DNA of 64,000 nt from Paenibacillus sp. FSL H7-0326 (GTDB taxonomy: Bacteria > Bacillota > Bacilli > Paenibacillales > Paenibacillaceae), in the NCBI RefSeq assembly GCF_001955535.1, contig NZ_MPVN01000001.1:620001-684000 (forward strand), read 5' to 3'. Shown here piece by piece: positions 7,416-17,665 of this stretch. Position numbers and translations under genes: made by a program. Numbering within the stretch: position 1 is the first letter of the stretch; every line of letters begins with the position of its first letter. Below the pieces are notes generated by a model, which searched no databases, was not told where the DNA came from, and was given only the letters and a program-made list of their open reading frames with translations.

Positions 7416-10400
7416 TTAAGCGATTTCTGCTTCCTCATTCTCCAGCTTCACCGAGACCAGCTTCGATACGCCGCCCTCTTCCATGGTAACGCCATACAGC
7501 ACATCCGCTTCCTCCATCGTTCCTTTGCGGTGCGTTACAACGATAAACTGGGTTTGCTCCGAGAATTCACGCAAGTACTGAGCGAAACGAACGACGTTAG
7601 CTTCATCCAGCGCTGCCTCGACTTCATCCAGAACACAGAATGGCACCGGGCGAACATGGAGAATCGCAAACAGCAGTGCCATGGCGGTCAAGGCTCGTTC
7701 CCCACCAGAGAGGAGCTGCAGATTCTGGAGCTTCTTGCCCGGCGGCTGTGCGACAATCTCAATTCCTGTCGTAAGCAGCTTGTCCGGTTCATTCAGAATC
7801 AGATCTGCTCTACCTCCGCCGAACAGCTTCGAAAACACCGTGCCAAATTCACGCTTAATTGCATCAAATGTCGTCTTGAAGCGTTTAGACATTTCATCTT
7901 CCATTTCCTTAATGACCTGATAAAGTGTCGTCTTGGCTTCAACCAGATCATCCTTTTGCTCGCTGAGGAAGAGATAACGTTCGTTAACACGTTCATATTC
8001 CTCAATCGCGCCGAGATTCACTTCTCCCAGCGAAGAAATGCTTCGTTTCAGCTTCTGCACTTCCGCCTTGCTGCCTTCAATATCTTCCGGAATGGAGTAG
8101 TGCTGCTTCGCAAGCTCATAAGACAGCTCGTATTCGTCATTCAGCTTTTTCAAAATATTTTCAAGCTCCACATCCAGACGATTGACACTGATCTCCGTCT
8201 GACGAAGCTCGTCTTCACAGGCCTTCAGGCTGATCCGCTGCTCTTTGGTTTCATTCTCTTCAAGCTCAAGCTTCTTCGTAAGCTGGGCTCTGGCTGCACG
8301 CTTGAAATCCAGCTCCTTGGAAGCTTCCTCCTTCTTGAGGCGATAGCGGTTCAAGTCCTCCGTCTGCTTGACGCTCTCCTCTGCATTGGTTTTGAGATCT
8401 GCTTCCACAGAGGCCAGCATCGTACGATTCCGGTACCGTTCCTTGTCCGAATTCTCGTATTCGCGCTCCATTCTGCGAACCTGCTCTTCTACAGAGAAGC
8501 GCTCCTGATCCAGCTTGCCCTCACGAACCTTCAATATCGTCAGCGAGTTCTGGAGCTCCTCCTTGGCAGATTCATTCGCTTTGCGCGCAAACTCGGCAGC
8601 ATGAATCGCTTGATGTGTCGCCTTCTCCTCTTCCTCCAGCTTCACCAGCAACTGTTCAGCAGCTGTGCGGGTATCTTCAAGTGCTTTGATTTCGTCCTTG
8701 AAGCCAGATTTCTCCGCACCTGCAGCTTCAACCTGGGTAAGCACATGCGCCAGCTCATGTTCAAGCTGTTTGAGCGACAGTGAGGCCTGCTGCTCTTCTG
8801 CCCGTTTCTCATCGCCATCCTGACGAAGCGTGTCCAGACTGATCTGACACTGCTCCATCTGCGCCTTCACTTCTTCCAGACTTCGATGCAGCTTAATAAT
8901 CTGATTCTCGGTCTCCATAATATCGTGATCCAGCTGATCGAGCTGGCGTTTACGGGACAAGAGACTTGAATTCTTACGGTACTGGCTGCCCCCGGTCATG
9001 GAGCCGCCTGCATTGACCACATCACCCTCAAGTGTAACGACACGATAACGATACTGACAGCGTGCCGCAATTCGGTTCGCATCTTCCAGATTCTCCGAAA
9101 TAATTACGTTACCGAGCAAGCTTCCTACAATAGCTTCATACTTTGAATCAAACTGCACGAGCTCGGCACCTACGCCGACAAACCCCTGCAATTCAGAGAT
9201 CATATTTCGATCTGAAGCACCGATTGCGCGTGGCCTGATTACGTCCAGCGGCAGGAAAGTCGCTCTGCCAAGCTGACGCTGCTTCAGGAAGGAGATCGCC
9301 TGGCGGGAGACAGCTTCATTCTCCATGACCACATGCTGGAGCGATGCTCCAAGCGCAGTTTCAACGGCCATCTCTACTCGCTCAGGTACTTTGATCAGTT
9401 CTGCAACCGCACCATGGACACCATGAAGCACATTCTTTCTGGATGCCTTGAGAACTTCCTTGACACCCGTGTTAAACCCATCAAAGTCATCCTGCATTTC
9501 CTTCATTGTATCGCGTCTTGAAACTTGTGCCTCACGCTTCTGCTCCCATTTTCGAACCGTGCTCTGACTCTCGGATAAGAGCTTCTGCAGCGATTGAAGC
9601 CGTTCACTTTCCGTAATATATCCATTGCGCAATGAGCTGATCTCCGCACCCATCTTCTCAATCTGCTGAGTCAGCTCTCCCTTGCGTTTAAGAAGATCTG
9701 TCTTCTGAAGCTCCCACTTGTCTGATTCTTCACCAGCACGGTTCAGTCTCCGCTCGATTGCTTCCTTCTGCTGATCGGCATATCGAATCTCATTACGTGC
9801 CTGAGCCATTTGGTTCATCAGCTCCAAGAGGTTACCTTTGAGGCTCTCCTCCTGCTCCTGACTGATCCCTCCAGTTACGCCAACCAGCTTCGCTTCCTCG
9901 GCAGACAGCTGTTCACGCAGCTCATCAAGCTCCTGCTGCAGTCCAGCCAGCTTGCTCTTAAGACCGTCCAGCTCAGCCTCACGCTCCGCATAACGCTCCT
10001 CACTTCCGTTCAAGGAATTGAGCAGCTGCTCCCGGTTCGCTTCGAGATTCTTCAGCCGTTCTTTGAGCAGCTCGCGATACCCTTCACTTTTCTCGGTAGC
10101 TTCACTGTAGTGCAGGAGCTCGCCCTGCAGGCGCTCCACGGCCTCTTCTACCTGACGAAGCTCTGTCCGATCCTGCTCTAGTATGGCATCATGTCTAGAT
10201 ACGATCGTAGATAATTCCAGCTGCTGTTCCTTAAGCTCTTGCAGCTTCTCCGTCGCTTCACTCCAGGCCGTATGAATCTGCTCGATCTGATACACGTATA
10301 AAGACAGCTCCTGCTGCTTCAATTCTGCTCTGAGCTCTTTATAATGCTTCGCCTTCTCAGACTGCTCCTTGAGGGGTCCGATCTGATCCTCCAGTTCCGT

Positions 10401-10985
10401 CACCAGATCATGTATCCGCAGCAAATTTTGCTCCGTATCATCCAGCTTCCGCACGGCATCTTTTTTACGTGATTTATATTTAACAATACCGGATGCCTCT
10501 TCAAAGATACCTCTGCGATCCTCGGAGCGCGTACTCAAAATCTCCTCAATCCGCCCTTGTCCGATAATCGAATAAGCTTCTTTACCAATACCGGTATCCA
10601 TGAACAGCTCCGTAATATCCTTAAGCCGGCAGGACTGTTTGTTAATAAAATATTCACTATCCCCGCTGCGATGAACACGGCGTGTTACCGTGACTTCACC
10701 AAAATCCAGAGATAAGGCATGATCTTCATTATCCAAGGTCAGTGATACCTCGGCAAAATTTACAGGCTTACGAGTATCACTGCCGGCAAAAATAATGTCT
10801 TCCATCTTGCCGCCGCGCAGTGATTTTGCACTCTGTTCTCCAAGAACCCAACGGATGCCGTCAGAAATGTTGCTCTTCCCACTCCCGTTGGGGCCTACAA
10901 CAGAGGTTATACCGCGAACGAATTCCATCTCTGTTCGATCGGCAAACGATTTAAAGCCTGACAGCTCTATACGTTTTAAATACAT
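7416..10985 (-). CDS. smc: Chromosome segregation ATPase SMC
   Basis: A 1189-aa SMC protein that forms a dimer and, with ScpAB, loads at ParB/parS and extrudes DNA to segregate origins. Walker A GPNGSGKSNI lies at residues 31-40. A long coiled coil follows to about 500. The hinge is about 505-660 (GVHGAVAELIKVPERVEMAV onward) and is rich in glycine near GDVVNAGGSMTGGSQY. The second coiled coil leads to the ABC signature LSGGERALTAMALLFAI and Walker B PFCVLDEVEAALDEANV. GGAGGTG lies about 12 nt before the ATG. Full length, no frameshift seen. Confidence 0.98.
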   Translation of the reverse strand: MYLKRIELSGFKSFADRTEMEFVRGITSVVGPNGSGKSNISDGIRWVLGEQSAKSLRGGKMEDIIFAGSDTRKPVNFAEVSLTLDNEDHALSLDFGEVTVTRRVHRSGDSEYFINKQSCRLKDITELFMDTGIGKEAYSIIGQGRIEEILSTRSEDRRGIFEEASGIVKYKSRKKDAVRKLDDTEQNLLRIHDLVTELEDQIGPLKEQSEKAKHYKELRAELKQQELSLYVYQIEQIHTAWSEATEKLQELKEQQLELSTIVSRHDAILEQDRTELRQVEEAVERLQGELLHYSEATEKSEGYRELLKERLKNLEANREQLLNSLNGSEERYAEREAELDGLKSKLAGLQQELDELREQLSAEEAKLVGVTGGISQEQEESLKGNLLELMNQMAQARNEIRYADQQKEAIERRLNRAGEESDKWELQKTDLLKRKGELTQQIEKMGAEISSLRNGYITESERLQSLQKLLSESQSTVRKWEQKREAQVSRRDTMKEMQDDFDGFNTGVKEVLKASRKNVLHGVHGAVAELIKVPERVEMAVETALGASLQHVVMENEAVSRQAISFLKQRQLGRATFLPLDVIRPRAIGASDRNMISELQGFVGVGAELVQFDSKYEAIVGSLLGNVIISENLEDANRIAARCQYRYRVVTLEGDVVNAGGSMTGGSQYRKNSSLLSRKRQLDQLDHDIMETENQIIKLHRSLEEVKAQMEQCQISLDTLRQDGDEKRAEEQQASLSLKQLEHELAHVLTQVEAAGAEKSGFKDEIKALEDTRTAAEQLLVKLEEEEKATHQAIHAAEFARKANESAKEELQNSLTILKVREGKLDQERFSVEEQVRRMEREYENSDKERYRNRTMLASVEADLKTNAEESVKQTEDLNRYRLKKEEASKELDFKRAARAQLTKKLELEENETKEQRISLKACEDELRQTEISVNRLDVELENILKKLNDEYELSYELAKQHYSIPEDIEGSKAEVQKLKRSISSLGEVNLGAIEEYERVNERYLFLSEQKDDLVEAKTTLYQVIKEMEDEMSKRFKTTFDAIKREFGTVFSKLFGGGRADLILNEPDKLLTTGIEIVAQPPGKKLQNLQLLSGGERALTAMALLFAILHVRPVPFCVLDEVEAALDEANVVRFAQYLREFSEQTQFIVVTHRKGTMEEADVLYGVTMEEGGVSKLVSVKLENEEAEIA

Positions 10986-11147
10986 CTTGTTTTTGACACC
11001 TCCAAGCTTCTTGCCACGGTCCTACACGGGTATGTACATCCGTTATTATTGTATGGGAAACGTCTCTTGAAGTCCATTTCTTCTACATCTTACGAGCATA
11101 ACATATCTTCATTCGGAATGAATCTACCATCCTCAAAGCAACAAAAA

Positions 11148-11217
11148 GAAGAGCAAAAAGCAGTCCTTCCCATTCATCATTAGCCTGACAACTAAAGCGG
11201 GCTGCTCTTTGCTCTTC
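11148..11217 (-). terminator. Terminator-like hairpin between rnc and smc
   Basis: A 16-bp inverted repeat (GAAGAGCAAAAAGCAG and its near complement, one mismatch) with a 38-nt loop. On the minus strand the 3' arm is followed by TTTTTG. It lies about 130 bp past rnc and before smc, so it should end much of the rnc transcription. Confidence 0.65.
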
Positions 11218-11264
11218 GTTTGTAAGAAAAGACAGGCCGCCAAATAAACGGCTGATTTCTTGTT

Positions 11265-11316
11265 CTTAAGATATAAGAAGATCTCACTGCTTCGTTAGAT
11301 TTTCTTATACCTTAAG
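11265..11316. repeat. Long imperfect palindrome downstream of rnc
   Basis: Two 20-nt arms, 11265-11284 (CTTAAGATATAAGAAGATCT) and 11297-11316, are inverted copies with 18 of 20 matches and a 12-nt loop. It sits about 30 bp after the rnc stop. It has no T tract and so is not a standard terminator. RNase III cleaves long duplexes and its own messages, so an rnc-linked RNA processing hairpin is possible. Confidence 0.5.
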
Positions 11317-11346
11317 AATCCGCTAAAACAGTCTGCCAATCGATTC

Positions 11347-12039
11347 CTAAGGCAGCTTCAGTGTACTTAATGCGATTTGTGCCGCCTTTTGCTCAGCTTC
11401 CTTTTTCGAGCGGCCGTTACCACGGCCTAATCTCTGACTGCCCATATAAACTTCGGAGACAAACTCCCTCTCGTGAGCAGGGCCTTTTTCCTCAACAATT
11501 CGATATTCGAGCACACCCATATTATGATGCTGAGTCAATTCCTGTAATTCAGTCTTGAAATCAGTAAGCACGAGTTCGCCTTCCACAATAAGGCCGGCAA
11601 AGATGTGCTTGTCCAAAAATTTCTTCACTGCAGCAAGGCCTTGGTCCAAATAAAGAGCACCGATAAATGATTCGAAGACATCTGCCAGGAGAGCAGGACG
11701 ATTCCTGCCTCCTGTCAGTTCTTCCCCTTTGCCCAGAAGTACATATTTGCCGAATTCCAAAGCCTCAGCAAATTTCACGAGTGAGGGCTCGCGTACAAGT
11801 GCGGCCCTCATCTTGGTGAGTTCTCCTTCCGGACGATTAGGATGTTCATTGTATAGATACTCTGATACCGTCAGCTCAAGTACAGCGTCCCCGAGAAACT
11901 CGAGTCGTTCGTTATCCTGGCTTTGACTGAATCTGTGCTCATTTACATATGAAGCATGAGTAAAGGCCTGCTTTAACAATTTGCGATTGTTAAACTCGAT
12001 TTGAAGTTTGCGCTCTAATTGTTTCAGATCTGCATTCAA
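11347..12039 (-). CDS. rnc: Ribonuclease III
   Basis: A 230-aa endonuclease that cuts double-stranded RNA in rRNA maturation and mRNA decay. The catalytic domain has the signature [19 protein letters not shown] (about residues 42-60) and the later acidic site in [19 protein letters not shown]. The C-terminal double-stranded RNA-binding domain starts near [11 protein letters not shown] and ends [14 protein letters not shown]. The start is TTG at 12039 with a GGGG-rich site about 10 nt upstream; no better ATG exists. It lies 14 bp after fabF and is probably co-transcribed with it. Confidence 0.97.
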   Translation of the reverse strand: MNADLKQLERKLQIEFNNRKLLKQAFTHASYVNEHRFSQSQDNERLEFLGDAVLELTVSEYLYNEHPNRPEGELTKMRAALVREPSLVKFAEALEFGKYVLLGKGEELTGGRNRPALLADVFESFIGALYLDQGLAAVKKFLDKHIFAGLIVEGELVLTDFKTELQELTQHHNMGVLEYRIVEEKGPAHEREFVSEVYMGSQRLGRGNGRSKKEAEQKAAQIALSTLKLP

Positions 12040-12053
12040 TCGAATCGGACCCC

Positions 12054-13298
12054 TTATGATTCATATTTTTTGAGAATTACAGTTGCATTGTGTCCGCCGA
12101 ATCCGAAGGAATTGGAAAGCGTGTATTCCAGTTCAGCTTCACGCGGAACATTCGGTACATAATCCAGATCACAAGCAGGATCCGGATTCTCCAAATTAAT
12201 GGTTGGCGGAATCTTCTGATTCTGAAGTGCCAGTGCACAAATGATCGCTTCAACACCACCCGCTGCTCCAAGCATATGACCTGTCATCGATTTGGTAGAG
12301 CTCACTGCCACCTTATAGGCGTGTTCACCGAGAGCAAGCTTAATGCCTTCTGTTTCGGATTTGTCGCCAACCGGCGTTGATGTTCCATGAGCGTTGATAT
12401 AATCAACATCCTCAGGGCTGATACCAGCGTCCTTGATCGCCATCTTCATGCTGCGTGCGCCGCCTTCCGGATCTGGATCCGTCATATGCTTCGCATCCGC
12501 AGACAGGCCATAACCGACAACCTCACCATAAATACGAGCACCTCGAGCAAGCGCATGCTCCAGGGATTCAAGAATCAGAATTCCAGCGCCTTCTCCCATG
12601 ACAAAGCCATCGCGATCCGAGTCAAATGGACGGCTTGCTTTTTCCGGCTCATCATTACGGGTTGACATCGCACGCATGGAATTAAATCCTGCCATACCTG
12701 TTGGACGAATGGTAGCTTCTGCCCCGCCGCAGATCATGGCGTCGGCATCTCCACGCTGAATCATTCGCATGGAATCTCCAATGGAATGGCTTCCTGTAGC
12801 ACAAGCCGTGACTTGTGTTGTATTAGGGCCCTTCGCACCAAAGCTGATCGACAGCTGACCTGATGCCATATTCGCAATCATCATCGGAATGAAGAATGGG
12901 CTTACCCGCTTCGGGCCTTTTTCCAAAAGGATATTGTGCTGGTCCTCCCAAGTACCGAGACCCCCAATCCCCGAGCCTACAGATACACCGATTCGTTCAG
13001 CATCTATATTCTCTCCGATTTGCAGTCCACTGTCTTGTATTGCCTGACCTCCGGCTGCAACAGCAAATTGAACAAAGCGGTCCATCTTGCGCGCATCCTT
13101 ACGCTCCATGTAATCTTCTGGATTAAAATCCTTAATAGAAGCTGCAATCTTGGAGTTGTAGTCGCTCACATCAAAGGCTTCGACAAGCGATACTCCAGAT
13201 TTACCTTCCATCAGACTGTTCCATAGCGTATCCAGGTCCTTACCAATCGGGGTCATTACACCCATGCCTGTAATCACAACTCTTTGTTTCAAATTCAT
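12054..13298 (-). CDS. fabF: 3-oxoacyl-[acyl-carrier-protein] synthase II
   Basis: A 414-aa condensing enzyme that elongates acyl-ACP with malonyl-ACP. The active-site cysteine is in [13 protein letters not shown] (near residue 163). The two catalytic histidines are in [11 protein letters not shown] and [12 protein letters not shown]. The last segment [14 protein letters not shown] is the usual end. The start ATG at 13298 ([19 protein letters not shown]) follows GAGGTGAA; the 37-codon upstream extension has no support. It is downstream of acpP and before rnc, the normal Bacillales order, and belongs to the FapR-linked fatty acid cluster. Confidence 0.97.
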   Translation of the reverse strand: MNLKQRVVITGMGVMTPIGKDLDTLWNSLMEGKSGVSLVEAFDVSDYNSKIAASIKDFNPEDYMERKDARKMDRFVQFAVAAGGQAIQDSGLQIGENIDAERIGVSVGSGIGGLGTWEDQHNILLEKGPKRVSPFFIPMMIANMASGQLSISFGAKGPNTTQVTACATGSHSIGDSMRMIQRGDADAMICGGAEATIRPTGMAGFNSMRAMSTRNDEPEKASRPFDSDRDGFVMGEGAGILILESLEHALARGARIYGEVVGYGLSADAKHMTDPDPEGGARSMKMAIKDAGISPEDVDYINAHGTSTPVGDKSETEGIKLALGEHAYKVAVSSTKSMTGHMLGAAGGVEAIICALALQNQKIPPTINLENPDPACDLDYVPNVPREAELEYTLSNSFGFGGHNATVILKKYES

Positions 13299-13499
13299 TT
13301 CACCTCTATATCGACTGCATATTGCTATGCAATTAACAGATTTTAATGTAATGAAACCCATTCTATACATGTCGTTAAGATAACAAACACCTATAAAATG
13401 GGCCTTCATAAGGGCTTTATGCCTTTGGTTTGCAAAATTGGAGGGGAAGCTCCATATGAGATAAGACCTGCTTAACTCACGGAGCCTCCTCTAAATGAC

Positions 13500-13733
13500 T
13501 TAGGTATGAGATTGTATGTAGTTTACAACTTCACCTACGGTCGTAATTTTCTCTGCATCTTCATCAGAGATCTCCATATCAAACTCGTCTTCGAGTTCCA
13601 TCACCAATTCAACAACATCTAGAGAGTCAGCACCCAAATCATCTTTGAATGATGCTTCCAATGTTACTTCAGCTTCGTCAGCGCCTAAACGATCTACTAC
13701 GATACGTTTTACGCGTTCCAATACGTCGGACAT
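13500..13733 (-). CDS. acpP: Acyl carrier protein
   Basis: A 77-aa carrier protein that holds growing acyl chains on a phosphopantetheine arm. The attachment serine lies in the motif [18 protein letters not shown]. The protein is very acidic and helical, as expected. The start ATG at 13733 is 5-6 nt after GGGAGGTGA; an in-frame GTG at 13742 is part of that site and so is not the start. It lies between fabG and fabF. Confidence 0.98.
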   Translation of the reverse strand: MSDVLERVKRIVVDRLGADEAEVTLEASFKDDLGADSLDVVELVMELEDEFDMEISDEDAEKITTVGEVVNYIQSHT

Positions 13734-13851
13734 CCGGTTCACCTCCCTTTCCGTATTATACGAGAATCAATCGTAAAATGCCATAGAGCCTACATCACCT
13801 TCGAATTGAAGGCGAACAAGCACTTCATCTATGCTTCAATTACGGGCAAAA

Positions 13852-14601
13852 TCACATGTACATACCGCCATCCACATGCAGGGTTTGACCTGTCATATAG
13901 GATGCAGACTCCGAAGCAAGGAATAGAGCAACTCCCCCCACTTCTTCAGGGCGTCCAAGCCTTGAGAGCGGAATCCCTGACAGCATACCTTCTACGAGTT
14001 CAGAAGACAAGCCCTGTGTCATTTCGGTTTCAATAAATCCAGGAGCGATGCAGTTCACCGTAATTCCGCGGGAAGCCAGCTCCCGGCTTGAGGATTTAGT
14101 AAGACCAATGACTCCTGCCTTGGCAGCTACATAGTTGGCTTGACCTGGATTACCCAGCACACCCACTACAGATGAAATATTGATAATTCGACCATAGCGC
14201 TGTTTCATCATGGGACGAGTCACCGCTTTGAGGCAATTAAAGACGCCCTTCAAATTGGTTTCGATCACTTGATCGAACTCCTCTTCCTTCATACGCATGA
14301 TTAAATTATCTCTAGTAATACCTGCATTATTCACCAGAATATCAATTCTGCCCAGCTGGTCCAGCGTTTCTTTCACCAATTGGTCTGCTTCAGTCGTAAT
14401 GCCTACATTCGCTTTAATCGCGATGGCTCTTACCCCTTTGGCTTCTATAAGCTGTACAACTTCGGCCGCAGCGGCTTCGTTGCCCGCATAGTTCACCGCA
14501 ACATCAGCACCTGCATCTGCCAGAGCTAGAGCGATACTGCGCCCTATTCCGCGGGATGCACCTGTGACTAGAGCAACCTGGCCTTGTAGTGTAGTCGTCA
14601 T
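13852..14601 (-). CDS. fabG: 3-oxoacyl-[acyl-carrier-protein] reductase
   Basis: A 249-aa short-chain dehydrogenase that reduces 3-oxoacyl-ACP with NADPH. The cofactor motif [12 protein letters not shown] is near residue 14 and NNAG is present in [11 protein letters not shown]. The catalytic Ser-Tyr-Lys set is in NISSVVG and [11 protein letters not shown]. The C-terminus [14 protein letters not shown] is typical of FabG. A GGAGGAAC site precedes the ATG. It is 53 bp after fabD. Confidence 0.97.
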   Translation of the reverse strand: MTTTLQGQVALVTGASRGIGRSIALALADAGADVAVNYAGNEAAAAEVVQLIEAKGVRAIAIKANVGITTEADQLVKETLDQLGRIDILVNNAGITRDNLIMRMKEEEFDQVIETNLKGVFNCLKAVTRPMMKQRYGRIINISSVVGVLGNPGQANYVAAKAGVIGLTKSSSRELASRGITVNCIAPGFIETEMTQGLSSELVEGMLSGIPLSRLGRPEEVGGVALFLASESASYMTGQTLHVDGGMYM

Positions 14602-14654
14602 CTTGTTGTTCCTCCTTTCCCCAAATATACCTGCTTAGAATGATGTTGTGCTAA

Positions 14655-15596
14655 CTATTTCAGCTCAGCAGCAAGGGCATTCAAACTATCCAGGCTGTTT
14701 ACGTTATATACTGTAACTGTTCTGCTTACCTTCTTGATCAGTCCACTGAGTACGCTGCCAGGGCCAATTTCCACGAAAGTGTCTACGCCCTGATCAATCA
14801 GCCATTCCACGGTATCTTCCCATTTGACAGAAGAATATACCTGCTGCACCAGAAGCTCACGAATCACTTCAGCCTCCGTTACGGGCTCAGCGGTCACATT
14901 TGCTACCACAGGTATGCTCGCATCACGAAGCTCTACAGAGGAGAGCTGATCGCCAAGTCTAGCGGCTGCCTCTTTCATCAGTGAAGTATGAAAAGGACCG
15001 CTGACTTCAAGAGGAATAGCTCGTTTCGCTCCAGCTTCCTTCACACGATCGATCAGCTGTGCCACACCGTCTTTAAGACCGGATACCACAATCTGTCCCG
15101 GTGAATTAAGGTTCGCCAACTCTACGAGAGAGTCCTTCCCTTGAGCGGAAATTTTCTCACATAGCTGCGCAAGCTGATCACGATCAGCCCCGAGCACGGC
15201 AGCCATAGCTCCACGTCCGCCCGGAACGGCTTCTTCCATGAAAGTCCCTCTTGCCCTAACCACAGCAACTGCATCCTCAAAGGATATCACGCCCGCTGCG
15301 ACCAGCGCACTGTATTCACCCAAGCTGTGTCCAGCTGCATAATCAGCGGTAATTCCTTTCTCACGCAGAGCTTCATATAAAGCAATACTTGCTGTCAAAA
15401 GTGCTGGCTGTGTGTTTTTCGTTTGTTTAAGTTCGGTATCCGGACCATCAAAGATCAGCGAGCTCAGCGAAAAACCAAGCTTCTCGTCCGCTGTCTCAAA
15501 GACATGGCGTGAGGACGTTACGTTATCATATACATCTTTCGCCATCCCAACGGCCTGTGAGCCTTGACCCGGAAATACAAAAGCGATTTTCCCCAT
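14655..15596 (-). CDS. fabD: Malonyl-CoA:ACP transacylase
   Basis: A 313-aa enzyme that loads malonyl groups onto ACP. It has the N-terminal FVFPGQGSQAVGMAKD, the nucleophile elbow GHSLGEYSALVAAG (Ser near residue 91) and the histidine in SGPFHTSLM. Length is normal. An AAGGAGC ribosome site is upstream. The gene order fabH-fabD-fabG is standard. Confidence 0.97.
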   Translation of the reverse strand: MGKIAFVFPGQGSQAVGMAKDVYDNVTSSRHVFETADEKLGFSLSSLIFDGPDTELKQTKNTQPALLTASIALYEALREKGITADYAAGHSLGEYSALVAAGVISFEDAVAVVRARGTFMEEAVPGGRGAMAAVLGADRDQLAQLCEKISAQGKDSLVELANLNSPGQIVVSGLKDGVAQLIDRVKEAGAKRAIPLEVSGPFHTSLMKEAAARLGDQLSSVELRDASIPVVANVTAEPVTEAEVIRELLVQQVYSSVKWEDTVEWLIDQGVDTFVEIGPGSVLSGLIKKVSRTVTVYNVNSLDSLNALAAELK

Positions 15597-15672
15597 CTAT
15601 TCATTGCTCCTTTATCGATCTAGAGTAAAAAAACTCGCAGTGAGCACCTTGTAATGCCTTGATGGTAAGTTA

Positions 15673-16668
15673 TTACCACACAAGCACGGAGGCTCCCCAA
15701 GTCAGACCGCCGCCGAATCCAACCATTAGAATGGTGTCTCCTGCCTTCATCCGGCCCTCTTCAGCCGCCTCTACCAGTGCTAATGGAATGGAGGCGGCGG
15801 AAGTATTCGCATATTTATCAACGTTAATGACGACTTTATCTTCAGGAAGCTCAAGACGCTGCATTGCAGACTGAATAATACGGATATTGGCTTGATGCGG
15901 AATGAACAAGTCGACATCTTCTTTGGTTAGTCCTGCCTTGTCCAGTACATCAATCGTTGCTGTTCCCATTACTCGTACGGCAAATTTGAATACTTCTCTA
16001 CCGTTCATATAAATGTAGTGCTGCTTGTTAGCCAGCGTAGTCTCAGATGCTGGCAGTCTGGAACCGCCCGCTTGGATATTGAGCAGCGGCCCGCCGGCAC
16101 CTTCTGCACCCAGATCGAAGGATTTGAATCCACGGCCTTCAGGAACCTCTCCCAAGATAACAGCACCCGCTCCATCTCCAAACAGAACAGCCGTATTACG
16201 ATCTGTATAATCCGTAATGCGAGACAAGCAGTCAACACCGATAACAAGCGCGTTGTTATACATTCCCGATTGAATAAAGCTTGTTGCCGTAGCCAGGCCA
16301 TATACAAAGCCGGAGCAGGCTGCAGACAAGTCGAACGCAGCAGCTCCCTTGGCTCCCAGCTTATCCTGCAAAATGCAAGCCGTCGAAGGAAACGCACTGT
16401 CCGGAGTTATGGTCGCAACAATGATCAGCTCAATATCGCTTGGTGAAATGCCTGCAGATGCAGCTGCTGCTTTGGCCGCTTCATATGCAAGATCCGAAGT
16501 CGCTTCTTCAGGGGCCGCTATATGACGCTCGCGAATTCCCGTACGGGAGACAATCCACTCGTCATTGGTATCCATCATTTTTTCCATATCATGATTCGTC
16601 AGAATCTTTTCCGGTACGTATTTACCTGTACCAATGACACCGACTGGACGCAATTGTGTATTCATCAT
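15673..16668 (-). CDS. fabH: 3-oxoacyl-[acyl-carrier-protein] synthase III
   Basis: A 331-aa initiating condensing enzyme that joins acetyl- or branched acyl-CoA to malonyl-ACP. The catalytic cysteine is in DLSAACSGFVYGLA, the histidine in FIPHQANIRII and the asparagine in VDKYANTSAAS. The ATG at 16668 is one base after the plsX stop and 9 nt after GGGAGAG; a TTG three codons earlier is a less likely start. This is the main copy by context; Bacillales often hold a second FabH elsewhere. Confidence 0.96.
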   Translation of the reverse strand: MMNTQLRPVGVIGTGKYVPEKILTNHDMEKMMDTNDEWIVSRTGIRERHIAAPEEATSDLAYEAAKAAAASAGISPSDIELIIVATITPDSAFPSTACILQDKLGAKGAAAFDLSAACSGFVYGLATATSFIQSGMYNNALVIGVDCLSRITDYTDRNTAVLFGDGAGAVILGEVPEGRGFKSFDLGAEGAGGPLLNIQAGGSRLPASETTLANKQHYIYMNGREVFKFAVRVMGTATIDVLDKAGLTKEDVDLFIPHQANIRIIQSAMQRLELPEDKVVINVDKYANTSAASIPLALVEAAEEGRMKAGDTILMVGFGGGLTWGASVLVW

Positions 16669-16669
16669 G

Positions 16670-17665
16670 TCACTCAACTCTCCCGCTTATTTCCTTAGAT
16701 ATACTTTCGACCAACTGGTTGGAAATGGCCAGTCTTGCCTGACGCACCGCATTCTTAATTGCATTCGCATCAGCCGAGCCGTGGCTCTTCACGACTAGAC
16801 GACTAAGACCGAGCAGCGGCGCACCTCCATGCTCCTTGTAATCAAGCTTGCCCTTTAGCGCCCGGAGCTCCGGCATCAGCATTGCAGCTGCCAGCTTGCT
16901 CTTAAGCGACGAGGAGAACTGCTCCTTTAGTAAAGAAAAAATGCCCGCTGCCGTGCCTTCAAGCGTCTTCAGCATGATATTGCCGGCAAAGCCGTCACAT
17001 ACCAGTACATCACATCCACCCATCAGCACTTCTCTTGATTCCACATTACCAACAAAATGAATAGGCAGCTCCTTCAAAAGTGGAAACGCATGCTTGGTGA
17101 GCTCATTTCCTTTCCCTTCTTCGGTACCTACATTGAGGAGCCCTACCCTAGGCTGATCAATTCCATGCACCTTCTGCCGATATAAGCTTCCCATAAGTGC
17201 ATACTGAGCCAAATGCTCGGGCTTGGCATCCATGTTCGCGCCAAGATCCAGAGCAAGCATTCCGCGATCGTCGATCGTAGGAATCATTGGGGCGAGTGCC
17301 GGGCGCTCGATGCCCTCCATTCTGCCCACCACAAGGAGCCCTGTCGTCATCAGCGCGCCCGTATTGCCGGCAGAGATCATTGCATCTGCTTGCCCTTCTC
17401 GAAGCATACGCCCGGCAACAACCATAGATGCGTCCTTCTTCCGCCGAACCGCCCTTACAGGCTCATCATCTGAACCGATGACCTCTGAAGCATGTATTAT
17501 CGTTATACCCGATGGGCGATCTGCTCCCAGCAAAGGGCTGATCTTCGCTTCATCGCCGACCAGTACAATCTCCGTATCGTTCCATTCCTTTGCAGCAAGC
17601 ACTGCACCTTGGACGGTTGCCTCCGGTGCATGGTCGCCTCCCATTGCATCAATGACGATCTTCAT
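16670..17665 (-). CDS. plsX: Phosphate acyltransferase
   Basis: A 331-aa enzyme that converts acyl-ACP to acyl-phosphate, the first step of phospholipid synthesis with PlsY. The start MKIVIDAMGGDHAPEATVQG is diagnostic. Further family segments are ISAGNTGALMTTGLLVVGR, LGANMDAKPEHLAQYALMG and CDGFAGNIMLKTLEG. GGGGGAG lies 8 nt before the ATG at 17665. The start codon lies inside the end of fapR (17-bp overlap), so translation is probably coupled. Confidence 0.97.
   Translation of the reverse strand: MKIVIDAMGGDHAPEATVQGAVLAAKEWNDTEIVLVGDEAKISPLLGADRPSGITIIHASEVIGSDDEPVRAVRRKKDASMVVAGRMLREGQADAMISAGNTGALMTTGLLVVGRMEGIERPALAPMIPTIDDRGMLALDLGANMDAKPEHLAQYALMGSLYRQKVHGIDQPRVGLLNVGTEEGKGNELTKHAFPLLKELPIHFVGNVESREVLMGGCDVLVCDGFAGNIMLKTLEGTAAGIFSLLKEQFSSSLKSKLAAAMLMPELRALKGKLDYKEHGGAPLLGLSRLVVKSHGSADANAIKNAVRQARLAISNQLVESISKEISGRVE

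Noticed and set aside
7398..8783. Long open frame on the plus strand opposite smc (461 codons)
   Set aside because: It is the mirror of the smc coiled-coil region, with Leu/Gln/Phe-rich composition and no ribosome site. It is a shadow frame.
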